A stretch of 64,000 bases of DNA, from the NCBI RefSeq assembly GCF_014385435.1, contig NZ_JACSUD010000003.1, positions 1-64,000 on the forward strand. The letters are read 5' to 3'. The stretch is from Alloprevotella sp. Lung230. GTDB taxonomy: Bacteria; Bacteroidota; Bacteroidia; Bacteroidales; Bacteroidaceae. The stretch's first letter is position 1, and every line of letters begins with the position of its first letter. The position numbers and the translations under genes were made by a program. The notes under the pieces were generated by a model, which saw only the letters and a list, made by a program, of their open reading frames with translations, was not told the origin of the DNA and did no database searches. This document shows, in pieces, positions 9,382 through 19,051 of the stretch.

Positions 9382-9843
9382 TTATTCTTTGACCACAACA
9401 TCGGGATTGACGCGGGCTTCCACCTGGCTTTTGAGATCTTGGTAGTTGCGGAGCACCTCTTCCTTGATTTTGGTGCTCGACACGCCGTCGCCATAGGGGA
9501 AATAGAAGACCGTGACCCCGAGTTCTTGGAGATAGTCGTATTTGCCGCGCCAGTCGTCGCCCACCACGAAGACATCAATGTTGAGTTTTTGCACGATTTC
9601 GGTATGGTCGAGGGTGCGCTGCGGAATGACCACGTCGGGATATTTCAGCGCTTCGAGGATGGCGAGCCGCTCCTCAAAGGGGATGACGGGCGGCCGTTTG
9701 TAAGAACTCACCAGTTCGTCGGTGGAAACGCCCACAATGAGGGTGTCGCCCAAGCCGCGGGCGTATTTGATCATTTTGAGGTGGTTGGAGTGGAACATGT
9801 CGAAAGTTCCGGAGGTGTAGACGACAATGCGGTTGTTGTACAT
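9382..9843 (-). CDS. Cytidylyltransferase-family nucleotidyltransferase (TagD-like)
   Basis: A 153-residue nucleotidyltransferase. The HxGH-type signature appears as FHSNH (H18, H21) within GTFDMFHSNHLKMI, and VSSTKIKEE near residue 118 matches the ISTTxIK motif of glycerol-3-phosphate cytidylyltransferases. It probably activates a small phosphate (glycerol phosphate or a sugar/alditol phosphate) with CTP for surface-polymer synthesis; the exact substrate cannot be read. Length is normal for single-domain members (about 130-150). It is 18 bp downstream of the GT8 gene, in a cluster with a flippase. Confidence 0.87.
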   Translation of the reverse strand: MYNNRIVVYTSGTFDMFHSNHLKMIKYARGLGDTLIVGVSTDELVSSYKRPPVIPFEERLAILEALKYPDVVIPQRTLDHTEIVQKLNIDVFVVGDDWRGKYDYLQELGVTVFYFPYGDGVSSTKIKEEVLRNYQDLKSQVEARVNPDVVVKE

Positions 9844-9861
9844 GAGCAGGGGAAGAGAGGG

Positions 9862-10845
9862 TTAGACGGTGGGGGTGCCGGCCTTGCGCGAAAAGCGTTT
9901 GCTCAAGAAGCGGCGGAGAGAGTAGCGCTGCATTTTGCGGGAGAGAATGTGGGGTAGCACGCGGAGGAAGTAGGCCGTGGCTCCGCTGCGCCAAAGGGCT
10001 TTCAACCATAGACTTTGGCGCGGCACACCGAGGCTGTTCCAAGGTTTTTGGGCGCCGATGTAGTGGATTTCGACGGGATCGGCGAGGGCGGCCTTGAAGG
10101 CAGCGCGGCGCGCGGCATCGTCGGCAGGGAGCGAGGCGATGACGGTGTAGAAGTCGGTGGTGTCGGGGTGGACGGTGTAGAAGTTGTTGCACACCATGTA
10201 GCGCATGGGGAAGTGGCGCACCCGCTCGCGGCAGCAGAGCGCCATGCAGTCTTGTTCCGGAAACGGCAGCCGCGCGTAGTTGGCCTTGTAGTAGTCCGTC
10301 ATGATGCGTTGCATACCATCGCGGCGGATGGCGGCAAGGTTGAAGAGAAGGTAGCCGGCATTGATTTCGCGTTCGAGCCAATAGCGCTCTTCGTCCGTAA
10401 AGGAAGGGTAGAGGCTCATGCGTGTGGAGGGGAGAATGGTGTCGACTCCGGCATAGTAGAAATCTTCCCCTTCAAAGACGGAAAACGAGGGTGCGATGTC
10501 GCCCGTGTAGAGCATGTCCACATCGGAACAAAGGATGCGGTCGTATTGCGGAAAGAGGTCGGCCGCGGTGAGTTTGAAGAAGATTTCGCGGGAAAAATGA
10601 CTCTTCCCCGGACAGGCTTCAATCCCGGCATCATAGGCCGAGGTGTCGATGAACGAGAGCGTGGCGTTGGGAAAGGGCGCGACGGCGCGATGCAGTTCCC
10701 GTCGGGCACGTTCCGACAGCCCCATGTGGAGGACGTGGAGGGGATAGGTGTGGCGCGGGTCGGCATGGGAGAGCATCGAGTGGAGGGTCACAACAGCCGG
10801 CACCACGTAGTTTTCGTCGAAGGTAAAGAATACGGGAATTGTCAT
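9862..10845 (-). CDS. Glycosyltransferase family 8
   Basis: A 327-residue retaining glycosyltransferase, cytoplasmic, likely adding galactose or glucose to a surface glycan. It starts MTIPVFFTFDENYVVPAVVTL, the usual GT8 nucleotide-binding beginning, and has the metal-binding DVD at residues 108-110 in RILCSDVDMLY. Downstream motifs ERYWLEREINAGYLLFNL (the NAG loop) and YIGAQKPW near the C-terminus also fit. The last 30 residues are basic and may sit at the membrane. It follows the flippase gene by 48 bp. Confidence 0.92.
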   Translation of the reverse strand: MTIPVFFTFDENYVVPAVVTLHSMLSHADPRHTYPLHVLHMGLSERARRELHRAVAPFPNATLSFIDTSAYDAGIEACPGKSHFSREIFFKLTAADLFPQYDRILCSDVDMLYTGDIAPSFSVFEGEDFYYAGVDTILPSTRMSLYPSFTDEERYWLEREINAGYLLFNLAAIRRDGMQRIMTDYYKANYARLPFPEQDCMALCCRERVRHFPMRYMVCNNFYTVHPDTTDFYTVIASLPADDAARRAAFKAALADPVEIHYIGAQKPWNSLGVPRQSLWLKALWRSGATAYFLRVLPHILSRKMQRYSLRRFLSKRFSRKAGTPTV

Positions 10846-10893
10846 TGTGCGGTGTAGAGAGAGGGGGTGGTCATCAACAGTGGCGAGGAAAGA

Positions 10894-12339
10894 TTACCTT
10901 TTCTTTTTCAAAAGGAAGGCCACGCTTTCGCGGAAAATGGCCGCGCCCGACAGCCACATCAAGGCGGGATAGAGGAGGGCGGCCATCGCCACTTTGGCCA
11001 AGAGGGTGGGGAGGAGCGGCAGGTGGAGCGCTGTGACGGCGAAGTGGGTGGCGAGCATCGTCAAGGCCGCGATGCACAAGAAGGGCAGAATGTCGCGGCC
11101 GGCCTGCACGTAGGAAATGCCCAGTTCGCGACGGACGAAAGCGTGCCAAACGAGCGTCCAACACAGGTTGATGAGGGTGTAGATGCAGAGCATCGTGAGA
11201 ATGCCGAAGGGCGCAGAAACCACAAGCGTGAGCAGCTGCGTGACCACGAGCGCCGACAGTCCCCACATGTAGGTGCTCGAACGGCCGCGGCTCAGTAGGA
11301 ACTGCGTGTAGAGGGTGGTGATGGGGAGGAACGCGCCGCTCACGCAGAGGATGGTGAGCATGGTGGCGCTTTCGAGCCATTTCTCTCCGATGGCCAGCAC
11401 GATGAATTCGCGCGCAATGGCGGCGATGCCCAACATCACGGGAAAGGAGAGGAAGGAGGTGAAGCGGAGCATCTTGCGAAACACCCGCACCTGCTGCTGA
11501 GGGTCGTTGCGGCTCTCGACAAAAAGCGGCTGCGCCACACCGTTCACCACGCCCGTGACGACGGAATGTCCCATGTAGTTCCACTTGTTGGCTTGGTTGT
11601 AGTCGCCCACCACGATGGGGGTGTAAAGGCGGCCGAACACGATGGAAAAGAAATTGTTGTTGAGGTGGGAGATGATGTTGGTGGCCAGTAGGCGCGAGGA
11701 GAAGTGAAACATTTCGCGCACCGGACGATAGTCCCATTCCAAGGTGGGACGCCAGCGCGCCAATGCCCAATAAAGGAGGGTGTTGATGGCGTTGTAGACG
11801 AGGGTTTGGGTGGCAATGCCCCAATAGGCATAGCCCCGCAAAGCCAGTGTGACACCCACGCAGCCGGAGATGGCCAGCGCTGCGAGATTGGCCAAACTCC
11901 GCTCCCGCACCCGCAGGGTTTTGAAGAGCCGTGCCGAGGGCACAATCCCCAGTCCGGAGATGACGAAAGCCAAGAAGACGTAGCGCGCCAAGGGGGTGAG
12001 TTCGGGCGTGTGGAAGTAGGCCGCCATGAGCGGTGCGCAGGCAAAGAGCAGGCCGTAGAGCGTCAGGCTCATCGGCAGGGCAAACCAAAAGACGGCGTTG
12101 TAGTCGCGGTGTTCCAACCGAGGACGATTGACCAATGCGGCCGTAAATCCACTCTCTTGAATGCTGGCCGCGATGAGCGAAAAGATGGCAATCTGCCCCA
12201 CCATACCATAGTCGGCGCGCGAAAGGGTGCGTGCCAACACGATGCCAAAAGCCAAGTTGAGCACCTGCTGCATGCCGTTGCTCACGCTGCCCCAAAGGAG
12301 GCCTCGGGCGGCTTTTTCTTTCAATGTGGGAGTAGACAT
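10894..12339 (-). CDS. Wzx/MATE-like polysaccharide flippase
   Basis: A 482-residue, very hydrophobic integral membrane protein of the polysaccharide exporter (Wzx, PST) family, expected to flip lipid-linked glycan units across the inner membrane. It begins MSTPTLKEKAARGLLWGSVS, the usual start for this family, with about 12-14 membrane segments and a basic C-terminus (FLLKKKR). The frame is open for 64 more codons upstream, but these overlap the ferritin promoter region, so I take 12339. It heads the minus-strand glycan gene run (flippase, GT8, cytidylyltransferase, Fic, SDR). Confidence 0.92.
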   Translation of the reverse strand: MSTPTLKEKAARGLLWGSVSNGMQQVLNLAFGIVLARTLSRADYGMVGQIAIFSLIAASIQESGFTAALVNRPRLEHRDYNAVFWFALPMSLTLYGLLFACAPLMAAYFHTPELTPLARYVFLAFVISGLGIVPSARLFKTLRVRERSLANLAALAISGCVGVTLALRGYAYWGIATQTLVYNAINTLLYWALARWRPTLEWDYRPVREMFHFSSRLLATNIISHLNNNFFSIVFGRLYTPIVVGDYNQANKWNYMGHSVVTGVVNGVAQPLFVESRNDPQQQVRVFRKMLRFTSFLSFPVMLGIAAIAREFIVLAIGEKWLESATMLTILCVSGAFLPITTLYTQFLLSRGRSSTYMWGLSALVVTQLLTLVVSAPFGILTMLCIYTLINLCWTLVWHAFVRRELGISYVQAGRDILPFLCIAALTMLATHFAVTALHLPLLPTLLAKVAMAALLYPALMWLSGAAIFRESVAFLLKKKR

Positions 12340-12547
12340 AACAAATTGAGTCAAGGAAGTGTTGCGAAAATACAAATTTCTGCCGAAAGCGACAAGATAA
12401 TACTGCTTATTTGAAAAAGAAGTCGTAACTTCGCACTGTCTACGACACAAATCCGGCAGTGGGGCTTCAAAATCTTTGCTGCATGGGTCGCGTGCAGACG
12501 CCTTTCTTTCGGACATAGCATAACATAACATAACAAGATTCTACAAC

Positions 12548-13033
12548 ATGATTTCTCAAAAACTCGAACAAGCACTCAACGAACAGATTGCTTACGAAAT
12601 GCAGTCGGCCAACCTCTATCTCTCCATGGCTTTCTACTTTGAAAAGGAGGGTTTTTCGGGCTTCTCCAATTGGATGAAGAAGCAAAGCGAAGAGGAAATG
12701 GATCACGCTTTCCAAATGGCTACCTACCTCATCAAACGCGGCGGAACGGCTCTCGTCAGCCCCGTTACCGCCCCGGTGAAACAGAGCTGGGAAAGCCCTC
12801 TCGCTGCCTTTGAAGATACCTACAAGCACGAATGCAGCGTGAGTGCGCGTATCGACGCCCTCCACGACCTCGCCCTCAGCGAAAACGACAAGGCTACGCA
12901 GGATTTCTGCTGGCAGTTCGTACGCGAACAGGTGGAAGAAGAGGCTACCGCCAGCGGCATCGTCGACCGCATCCGCAAGATGGGCGACAACGCCATCTTC
13001 AACCTCGACCAGCAATACGGCAGCCGCAAGTAA
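12548..13033 (+). CDS. ftnA: Non-heme ferritin
   Basis: A 161-residue iron-storage protein forming a 24-subunit cage that oxidises and stores iron in the cytoplasm. The ferroxidase ligands of the family are visible: E17, E50 and H53 (SEEEMDH), E95 and a downstream Q/E patch (REQVEEEA). No heme-binding methionine pattern is evident. Length matches bacterial FtnA (about 160-165). It is transcribed alone, divergent from the flippase; a TAACTTCG -7-like box lies about 115 bp upstream, nearly identical to the one before the cupin gene. A hairpin terminator follows. Confidence 0.95.
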   Translation: MISQKLEQALNEQIAYEMQSANLYLSMAFYFEKEGFSGFSNWMKKQSEEEMDHAFQMATYLIKRGGTALVSPVTAPVKQSWESPLAAFEDTYKHECSVSARIDALHDLALSENDKATQDFCWQFVREQVEEEATASGIVDRIRKMGDNAIFNLDQQYGSRK

Positions 13034-13058
13034 GTTGGTTTCCGCCCTGCAAGCTCTC

Positions 13059-13103
13059 AAAAAAAAGTTGCACCCTTCCTCGGCGAAAGGTGCAACTTTT
13101 TTT
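13059..13103 (+). terminator. Terminator of the ferritin gene
   Basis: AAGTTGCACC (13065-13074) pairs with GGTGCAACTT (13089-13098), flanked by an A run and followed by T7. Confidence 0.88.
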
Positions 13104-13156
13104 GGAGGCTCACTGAACACTTTTATTGGACAACCTCCTCTTGTTGCGGTGCCCAA

Positions 13157-13206
13157 AAAAGAAGCCATAGGTTGTATAGACTTTGCTATACCTCCTATGG
13201 CTTCTT
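13157..13206 (-). terminator. Terminator of the mutS2 gene
   Basis: GAAGCCATAGG (13161-13171) pairs with CCTATGGCTTC (13194-13204). Read on the minus strand it is followed by T6, so it ends mutS2 transcription. Confidence 0.85.
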
Positions 13207-13237
13207 TCGATGTGTAGGGAGAGGAAGGAAGAGGTGG

Positions 13238-15868
13238 CTACGCCAGTTCGACGATGGTGATACCCGCACCGCCGAGCTGCACATGCTCATCGCGATAACT
13301 TTTCACACCGCCCACGGTGCTGAGATACTGCCGAATCATCGTGCGCAGCGCACCGGTTCCCGTGCCGTGAAGGATGCGGACGGTGTGTTGTTCGAGGAGG
13401 ATGGCGTCGTCGATGAAGTAGTGCACCGCGGTGAGCGCCTCATCGCCGTGCATACCGCGCAGGTCGATTTCGGGACGGAAGCGGAGTTTCTTTTCGTAGA
13501 CGGCATCGCGCGTTTCCTTACTGATGAACGTAGACACCTTGGAAATAGAGGTTTTCTCCACGGGCTTGGTGGTCGTTTCGAGGCGCGAAAGCGGCACCGT
13601 AGTTACCATCACGCCGAAGAGGACGCGTGCCGTTTTGCCCTGCATACTCTGGATGCGTCCCACCGTGTTCTGCCCTTTGATGCGGACGTAGCTGCCCACT
13701 TGGGGCTTCTGTGGCGTGGCGGGAGCGGCAGGAGCCGTGTTGCCGGTCTTGCCGCCGGAGAGTGCCTGCACCAAGTTGCCGAGCGCAGCGGGCTGTTGCG
13801 GACGTTTCTCTTTCTTCCGCTCCTGACGCCGGCGGATTTGCTCCATCTTTCGGGCAATGGCATCGTCGGCCGCCTGTTGGTCGCGGGTTTTCATCTCCTC
13901 ACGGAACGAATGGAGTTCGCGGCGTGCCTCGCGGGTGCGCTCCTTCTCCGCCTGACTCTCCTTGATGGTGCGGATGGTGCTTTCAATCATGGCGTTGGAG
14001 TCTTGAATGAGGCGTTCGGCCTCTTCGCGCGCCGTGCGGAGCACCTCCTTTTTCTCGGTAGAAAGGTGGCTGAGTTCGTTTTCGTAGCGGGCAATGGTCT
14101 GCTCGAGTTTCTTTTCGCGTTCGTGGATGTTGCGGCGCTTGTTTTCCCAATAGAGTTTGTCGCGCACAATGTCCTGCAGATATTTGTCGCTCATCACATA
14201 GTCCTTCCCCACGAGGTCGGAGGCATAGCGAATCACCTCTTCGGGAATACCGATGTTACGGGCGATTTCCACGGCAAAAGAACTACCGGGATTTCCGATT
14301 TGCAGCACGAAAAGCGGCTGCATCTTAGCGCGGTCGTAGAGCATCGCACCGTTGATGACGGTGGTGCAGGTTTCGGCAAAATGCTTGAGGTTTTGGTAGT
14401 GGGTGGTGATGATGCCGCAAGCCCCGCGCTCCACAAATTTTTGCAAGATGGCTTCGGCCATCGCCCCACCGATTTGCGGTTCGGTGCCGCTGCCGAATTC
14501 GTCGATGAGCAAAAGGCTGCGGGAAGAGCAGCGGCGCATCATCGTCTTCATGTTGAGGAGGTGGGAGGAGTAGGTGGAGAGGTCATTTTCCAAACTCTGT
14601 TCGTCGCCGATGTCGATAAAGATGTCGTCGAAAATACCCACGATGGAATTTTCGCGCGCCGGCACGGGCATACCGCATTGCAGCATGTACTGGAGCAAAC
14701 CTACCGTTTTTAGACAGACGGACTTACCACCGGCATTCGGCCCCGAGATGAGGAGGATGCGGCCGCGCTCACGGAGGGTGATGTCGAGCGGAATCATTTG
14801 TTTGCCGTGGCGCTCCAGACTTTGTTGCAAGAGCGGATGGCGCGCCTGCACCCAGTCGATGCGGGGCCCGCGCTGGAGTTGGGGCACAACGGCTTGAAAC
14901 TGCTCGGAGAAGATGGCCAGTGCGCGCAGATAGTCGATGTGGGCGAGAAACTGCATCGAACCCAAAATCGCGTTGATGTGCGGACGGATTTCGCCCGACA
15001 GGATTTGGAGGATGCGGATGATTTCGCGCCGTTCGGCCGCTTTGAGTTCGCGGATGCGGTTGTTGGCATCGACCACAGCCGCCGGTTCGATAAAGACGGT
15101 TTTGCCTGTCGCGCTCTCGTCGTGGATGATACCCTTGATTTTGCGCTTCAAGGCCGGTGCCACCGGAATGACCAAACGGCCGTCGCGGAGGGTGGGCGAG
15201 ACGTCGCGGTCAATGTAGCCGTCGGCCTGTGCCTGGGTGATGATGGAGCGGAGCGAATGGCTGATGCTGCGCGTGGTCACCTCGATGTTGTGGCGGATAC
15301 TGAGGAGTTCGGGCGTGGCCGTATCCTTCATTTTTCCGTACTTGTTGAGGACGGTGTCGATGCGGCGGATGATTTGCGGAAAGCAGCCCACCCCTTCCGT
15401 CATGCGGTAGAGGGCGGGATATTTGGCGTGGGCAGCCCGCTCGTCGAGGTTGTCGGCTGCGGTGTCGCCTTCGGTCGTTGCGGCCGAAGCCACGGTGTCG
15501 TCGGCAGCGTGCGCCTCTTCCTCCGCCGTTGTGGTGCGGAGAAACTGCACGATGCTCACCACCGTTTGCAACGAGCGTTTCAAATCGAACAAGTCGAGTT
15601 CTTCGAGGTAGGTGCGTTCGGGGCGGATGCGCATGAGCGACTGCCGCACGTCGTAGAAGTTCTCTTCGTAGACCTCCTCTTCGGCTTGCATGAAGTCGCC
15701 GAACTCTTTGGCTTGGCTGAGGGCTTCACTCACCTCGTCGAAGTTGGAGGAGAACTGCACGTGATTGTCTACCCACTCCGTGCCTAAGGTGGACATGCAG
15801 CGCCCTTTGAGGAGCGTGCGCACCTCGGCAAAACCGATTTTTCGTTCAAAGTGGTCGGGATATATCAT
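13238..15868 (-). CDS. mutS2: Endonuclease MutS2
   Basis: An 876-residue MutS-family ATPase with a C-terminal Smr nuclease domain; members suppress recombination or rescue collided ribosomes. Walker A (GPNAGGKS) is at about residues 375-382, Walker B is LLIDEFGSG, and the long coiled-coil (EREKKLEQTIARYENELSHLS...) follows. The Smr domain (DLRGMHGDEAL...LHGTGTGALR) is at the C-terminal end. An Ala/Glu/Asp/Thr-rich insert at residues about 112-147 interrupts the N-terminal helical part. The start MIYPDHFERKIGF at 15868 matches the family; the 34 codons upstream are not credible coding sequence. Confidence 0.95.
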   Translation of the reverse strand: MIYPDHFERKIGFAEVRTLLKGRCMSTLGTEWVDNHVQFSSNFDEVSEALSQAKEFGDFMQAEEEVYEENFYDVRQSLMRIRPERTYLEELDLFDLKRSLQTVVSIVQFLRTTTAEEEAHAADDTVASAATTEGDTAADNLDERAAHAKYPALYRMTEGVGCFPQIIRRIDTVLNKYGKMKDTATPELLSIRHNIEVTTRSISHSLRSIITQAQADGYIDRDVSPTLRDGRLVIPVAPALKRKIKGIIHDESATGKTVFIEPAAVVDANNRIRELKAAERREIIRILQILSGEIRPHINAILGSMQFLAHIDYLRALAIFSEQFQAVVPQLQRGPRIDWVQARHPLLQQSLERHGKQMIPLDITLRERGRILLISGPNAGGKSVCLKTVGLLQYMLQCGMPVPARENSIVGIFDDIFIDIGDEQSLENDLSTYSSHLLNMKTMMRRCSSRSLLLIDEFGSGTEPQIGGAMAEAILQKFVERGACGIITTHYQNLKHFAETCTTVINGAMLYDRAKMQPLFVLQIGNPGSSFAVEIARNIGIPEEVIRYASDLVGKDYVMSDKYLQDIVRDKLYWENKRRNIHEREKKLEQTIARYENELSHLSTEKKEVLRTAREEAERLIQDSNAMIESTIRTIKESQAEKERTREARRELHSFREEMKTRDQQAADDAIARKMEQIRRRQERKKEKRPQQPAALGNLVQALSGGKTGNTAPAAPATPQKPQVGSYVRIKGQNTVGRIQSMQGKTARVLFGVMVTTVPLSRLETTTKPVEKTSISKVSTFISKETRDAVYEKKLRFRPEIDLRGMHGDEALTAVHYFIDDAILLEQHTVRILHGTGTGALRTMIRQYLSTVGGVKSYRDEHVQLGGAGITIVELA

Positions 15869-16003
15869 TCCTGTTTTTGTTTGTTCTTGATGTTGCGTCC
15901 ACCACATGGCGGAGCGGAGAGAGGGGGAGTGGGGCGGCGTAGGCCGCAAGGTGGCACCGACAGCGCTCATAGGCTGACCGACAAAGCCGATGCCATACCG
16001 CCT

Positions 16004-17443
16004 TTACGCGAGTTCGCCTTTGAGCGTGGCGCTGGAGGCTTCGAGAATACGCACCCGCACCGTCTGCCCCACGCGCAGACCTTCGCGCGGGATGATGACC
16101 ACTTTGTTTTGCTCCGTACGGCCGAAAAGTTCTTCGCGGCTGCGTTTGCTCACGCCCTCGATGAGGATGTCGGCTTCGCGGCCAATCCAGGCGCGGTTGG
16201 CGGTGAGGGAAAGTTCGTTTTGCAGGGCGATGAGTTCGTTGAGACGGCGTATCTTCGTAGCCTCGTCGATGTCGTCGGGCAACCGCTTGGAAGCGTAGGT
16301 GCCGGGGCGTTCGGAGTATTTGAACATGAAGGCCGAATCGTAGCCCACGCGGCGCATCATGTCAAGGCTCTGCCGGTGGTCTTCTTCGGTCTCTCCACAG
16401 TAGCCTGCAAAGATGTCGGTCGAAATGGCGCAATCCTTCACGATGCGGCGAATGGCTTCGACACGTCCCAAATACCACTCACGATCGTACTTGCGGTTCA
16501 TACGACGCAAAATGACGCTCGAACCGCTCTGCACCGGCAGGTGAATGTGGCGGCACACGTTGGGCTCTTCGGCGATGACGTGGAGCGTAGCGTCGCTCAT
16601 GTCCTTGGGGTGCGGGGTGGAAAAACGGATGCGCATGTCGGGCACGGCGCGTGCCACGGTGCGGAGGAGTTCGGGGAAATACACGAATTCGGGATTGGCG
16701 TTGGCCTGCTCCTCGGTCGATTCGATTTTCGTTTGCTCTATCGCCGCCCGCTGTGCCGCCTCTTCGCTCAGGGTCGAAGGGTCGATTTCGGAAGGCGCAT
16801 TCTCGGTTTCGGCTGCCGAATCGCGGCGGGCTTTGTAGGAATTGACGTTTTGCCCCAAGAGGGTGATTTCCTTAAAACCTCGCTTTTGGAGGTCAAGACA
16901 TTCGTTGATGATGCTCTGCACAGCACGGCTGCGTTCGCGGCCACGGGTGTAAGGCACGATGCAGTAATGGCAGAAATTGTTGCACCCACGGGTGATGCTG
17001 ACAAAACCGGAGATTTTCGAGCCGCAGAAGCGTTCGGGCATCACGTCGCCGTAGGTTTCGGTGAGCGAAAGGTCGATGTTGATGGCCTTCTGTCCGGTTT
17101 CGGCCTGCGCAATGAGGTCGGGCAGGGAAAGGTAGGCATCGGGGCCTGCCACGAGGTCGGCGTGGTGCTTGTTGAGAAGGTCTTCTTTCACGCGCTCGGC
17201 CATGCAGCCCAGCACCCCTAAGATGAGGGGACGACGGCGACGCACAGCGTTGAGTTGCTCCAAGCGGTGAATGATTTTCTGCTCGGCATTGTCGCGCACG
17301 GAGCAGGTATTGAGAAAGACGGCATCGGCCTCGTCGACGCTTTCGCAAGGTTCGTAGCCCGCCATCTTCATGACGCTCGCCACAACCTCGGAGTCGGCCA
17401 CATTCATTTGGCAGCCGTAAGTTTCGATAAAAAGTTTTTTCAT
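16004..17443 (-). CDS. miaB: tRNA-2-methylthio-N6-dimethylallyladenosine synthase MiaB
   Basis: A 479-residue radical-SAM methylthiotransferase that modifies A37 of tRNAs reading UNN codons. The N-terminal cluster domain (MKKLFIETYGCQMNVADSE) and the radical SAM triad CNNFCHYC (C154, C158, C161) are clear, and the C-terminus has a TRAM-like segment. After NVNSYK the protein carries a roughly 45-residue acidic, Ala/Glu/Ser-rich insert (ARRDSAAETENAPSEIDPST...) that is not part of the usual fold. The start is the ATG at 17443; the frame continues open upstream only as an overlap with aroQ in another frame. Confidence 0.95.
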   Translation of the reverse strand: MKKLFIETYGCQMNVADSEVVASVMKMAGYEPCESVDEADAVFLNTCSVRDNAEQKIIHRLEQLNAVRRRRPLILGVLGCMAERVKEDLLNKHHADLVAGPDAYLSLPDLIAQAETGQKAINIDLSLTETYGDVMPERFCGSKISGFVSITRGCNNFCHYCIVPYTRGRERSRAVQSIINECLDLQKRGFKEITLLGQNVNSYKARRDSAAETENAPSEIDPSTLSEEAAQRAAIEQTKIESTEEQANANPEFVYFPELLRTVARAVPDMRIRFSTPHPKDMSDATLHVIAEEPNVCRHIHLPVQSGSSVILRRMNRKYDREWYLGRVEAIRRIVKDCAISTDIFAGYCGETEEDHRQSLDMMRRVGYDSAFMFKYSERPGTYASKRLPDDIDEATKIRRLNELIALQNELSLTANRAWIGREADILIEGVSKRSREELFGRTEQNKVVIIPREGLRVGQTVRVRILEASSATLKGELA

Positions 17444-17520
17444 TTTTGAAGTTGAGTAGGAAAGAAGCACAGCCCTTTGCCGATGGGCGGAAAAGGCCGT
17501 GCGCACCGGCCGACGTGGGG

Positions 17521-17955
17521 TTAGTCGTGCGCGGCAAGGAGGGCTTCGATGGCCAAACGGTAACTGTCGGCACCGAAACCGCCAATCACGCCTCGGCAGG
17601 CAGCAGCAATCATCGAGGTGTGGCGGAAAGGTTCGCGGGCGTGGACATTGCTCAGGTGCACCTCCACCACCGGCATCGGCGCTACACTGCGGATGGCATC
17701 GTGCAGGGCGATGGAAGTATGGGTGTAGGCACCGGCGTTGAGCACTACGCCCTCCACGCCCTCGCGGTGGGCTTGCTGCAAGCGGTCGATGAGTGCCCCT
17801 TCGTGGTTGGACTGAAAGGTTTGCAACTCCAAACGATCGGCATAGCGGCGGCGCAGGGATTCCAAAATTTCTTCCAGACCTGTCCGCCCGTAAATGCCCG
17901 GTTCGCGCTGCCCCAAAAGGTTGAGGTTGGGGCCGTTGAGCACTAAAATCTTCAT
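17521..17955 (-). CDS. aroQ: 3-Dehydroquinate dehydratase, type II
   Basis: A 144-residue shikimate pathway enzyme that converts 3-dehydroquinate to 3-dehydroshikimate. Type II signatures are present: [18 protein letters not shown] with the catalytic tyrosine in its flexible loop, [21 protein letters not shown], and EVHLSN(V)[10 protein letters not shown] with the active-site histidine. Length equals the family norm (about 145). It lies 77 bp upstream of miaB on the same strand and is divergent from xerD across 101 bp. Confidence 0.95.
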   Translation of the reverse strand: MKILVLNGPNLNLLGQREPGIYGRTGLEEILESLRRRYADRLELQTFQSNHEGALIDRLQQAHREGVEGVVLNAGAYTHTSIALHDAIRSVAPMPVVEVHLSNVHAREPFRHTSMIAAACRGVIGGFGADSYRLAIEALLAAHD

Positions 17956-18056
17956 AGACGTGGTGGGTTTGCGAAAATTGTTGTATATTTGGCTGCAAAT
18001 TTACGAAAAAAGGCGCGGAGCATCAAATGCCCGCGCTGAAATCTTAGTGTCATTTC

Positions 18057-18986
18057 ATGCCAACGACCGACCTGTTAGAAAAATATAAGATTTATCTGCT
18101 CCTCGAACAAGGATTGTCCGAAAATTCCCGTTCGGCCTATGAGCGCGATGTGGTGCGCTTCTTGGAATATGTGGCCGAAGAAGGACTGGAAGTGCTGGCC
18201 ATCACCCTCCCCGATTTGCACCGCTACACCTCGTGGCTGGCCGAAATCGGGGCAGCGCCGCGCTCGGTGGCGCGTATGTTGAGCGGGGTGCGCTCGTTCT
18301 ACCGCTTTTTGCAACTCAACGGCCATGTGGCGCAGGACCCTACCGAACTGCTCGAAAGTCCACGTCTGCCGGCTCACCTGCCGCAGGTGCTCACGCTCGA
18401 TGAGGTGGAGCGCATTTTGGCCGCCATCGACCTGTCGCTTCCCGAAGGACAGCGCGACCACTGCATGATAGAACTGCTTTACAGTTGCGGACTGCGGGTG
18501 AGCGAAATCTGCGATCTGCGCCTTTCCGACTTGTTCCTCAAGGACGAAGAGCGGTATATCCGCGTCACCGGCAAAGGCAACAAACAGCGGTTCGTTCCCA
18601 TTTCCGACCGCGCCATACACGAACTGCACAACTGGTTTGACACCCGCCGCGACATCCGCATCAAGCCCGAAGAGGAGGACTATGTGTTTGTCTCCGCCCG
18701 CCGCGGACGCCACCTCTCGCGCATCACGGTGTTCCACAACATTAAGCAGTACGTCCAGACCGCAGGCATCGAAAAAGAGGTCTCTCCCCACACCTTCCGC
18801 CACACCTTCGCCACCCACCTCCTCGAAGGGGGGGCATCGCTGCGCGCCATTCAGAAAATGTTGGGGCATGAGAGCATCGGCACGACCGAAATCTACACGC
18901 ATCTCGACAGCCGTTTTTTGCGCGAACAGGTGCTCACCTGTTTTCCCCGCAATCGTGCGGAACGCGCCGAGCAGGAGCAAGGATAA
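18057..18986 (+). CDS. xerD: Tyrosine recombinase XerD
   Basis: A 309-residue site-specific recombinase that resolves chromosome dimers at dif together with a XerC partner. The N-terminal SAM-like domain (residues 5-90) precedes the catalytic domain. The catalytic set is complete: R147 (SCGLRVSE), K172 (TGKGNKQR), H245 and R248 (SPHTFRHTFATHLL), H271 (LGHESIGTTEIY) and Y280. This housekeeping call is preferred over a phage integrase because length and motifs match XerD and there are no mobile-element genes around. A terminator follows at once. Confidence 0.92.
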   Translation: MPTTDLLEKYKIYLLLEQGLSENSRSAYERDVVRFLEYVAEEGLEVLAITLPDLHRYTSWLAEIGAAPRSVARMLSGVRSFYRFLQLNGHVAQDPTELLESPRLPAHLPQVLTLDEVERILAAIDLSLPEGQRDHCMIELLYSCGLRVSEICDLRLSDLFLKDEERYIRVTGKGNKQRFVPISDRAIHELHNWFDTRRDIRIKPEEEDYVFVSARRGRHLSRITVFHNIKQYVQTAGIEKEVSPHTFRHTFATHLLEGGASLRAIQKMLGHESIGTTEIYTHLDSRFLREQVLTCFPRNRAERAEQEQG

Positions 18987-18992
18987 TGCGCC

Positions 18993-19032
18993 ACAAAAAG
19001 GACAAAAGCGGAAGACCGCTTTTGCCCTTTTT
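18993..19032 (+). terminator. Terminator of xerD (possibly bidirectional)
   Basis: CAAAAGCGG and CCGCTTTTG form the stem (about 18995-19011 with 19016-19032), flanked by A5 and T5, in the gap between the convergent xerD and trmH-like genes. Confidence 0.85.
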
Positions 19033-19051
19033 CAGCAGGTGGGAAATTCGA

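Noticed and set aside
18057-18986. xerD as a phage or island integrase
   Set aside because: Length and motifs match housekeeping XerD; no attachment repeats, excisionase or phage genes are near.
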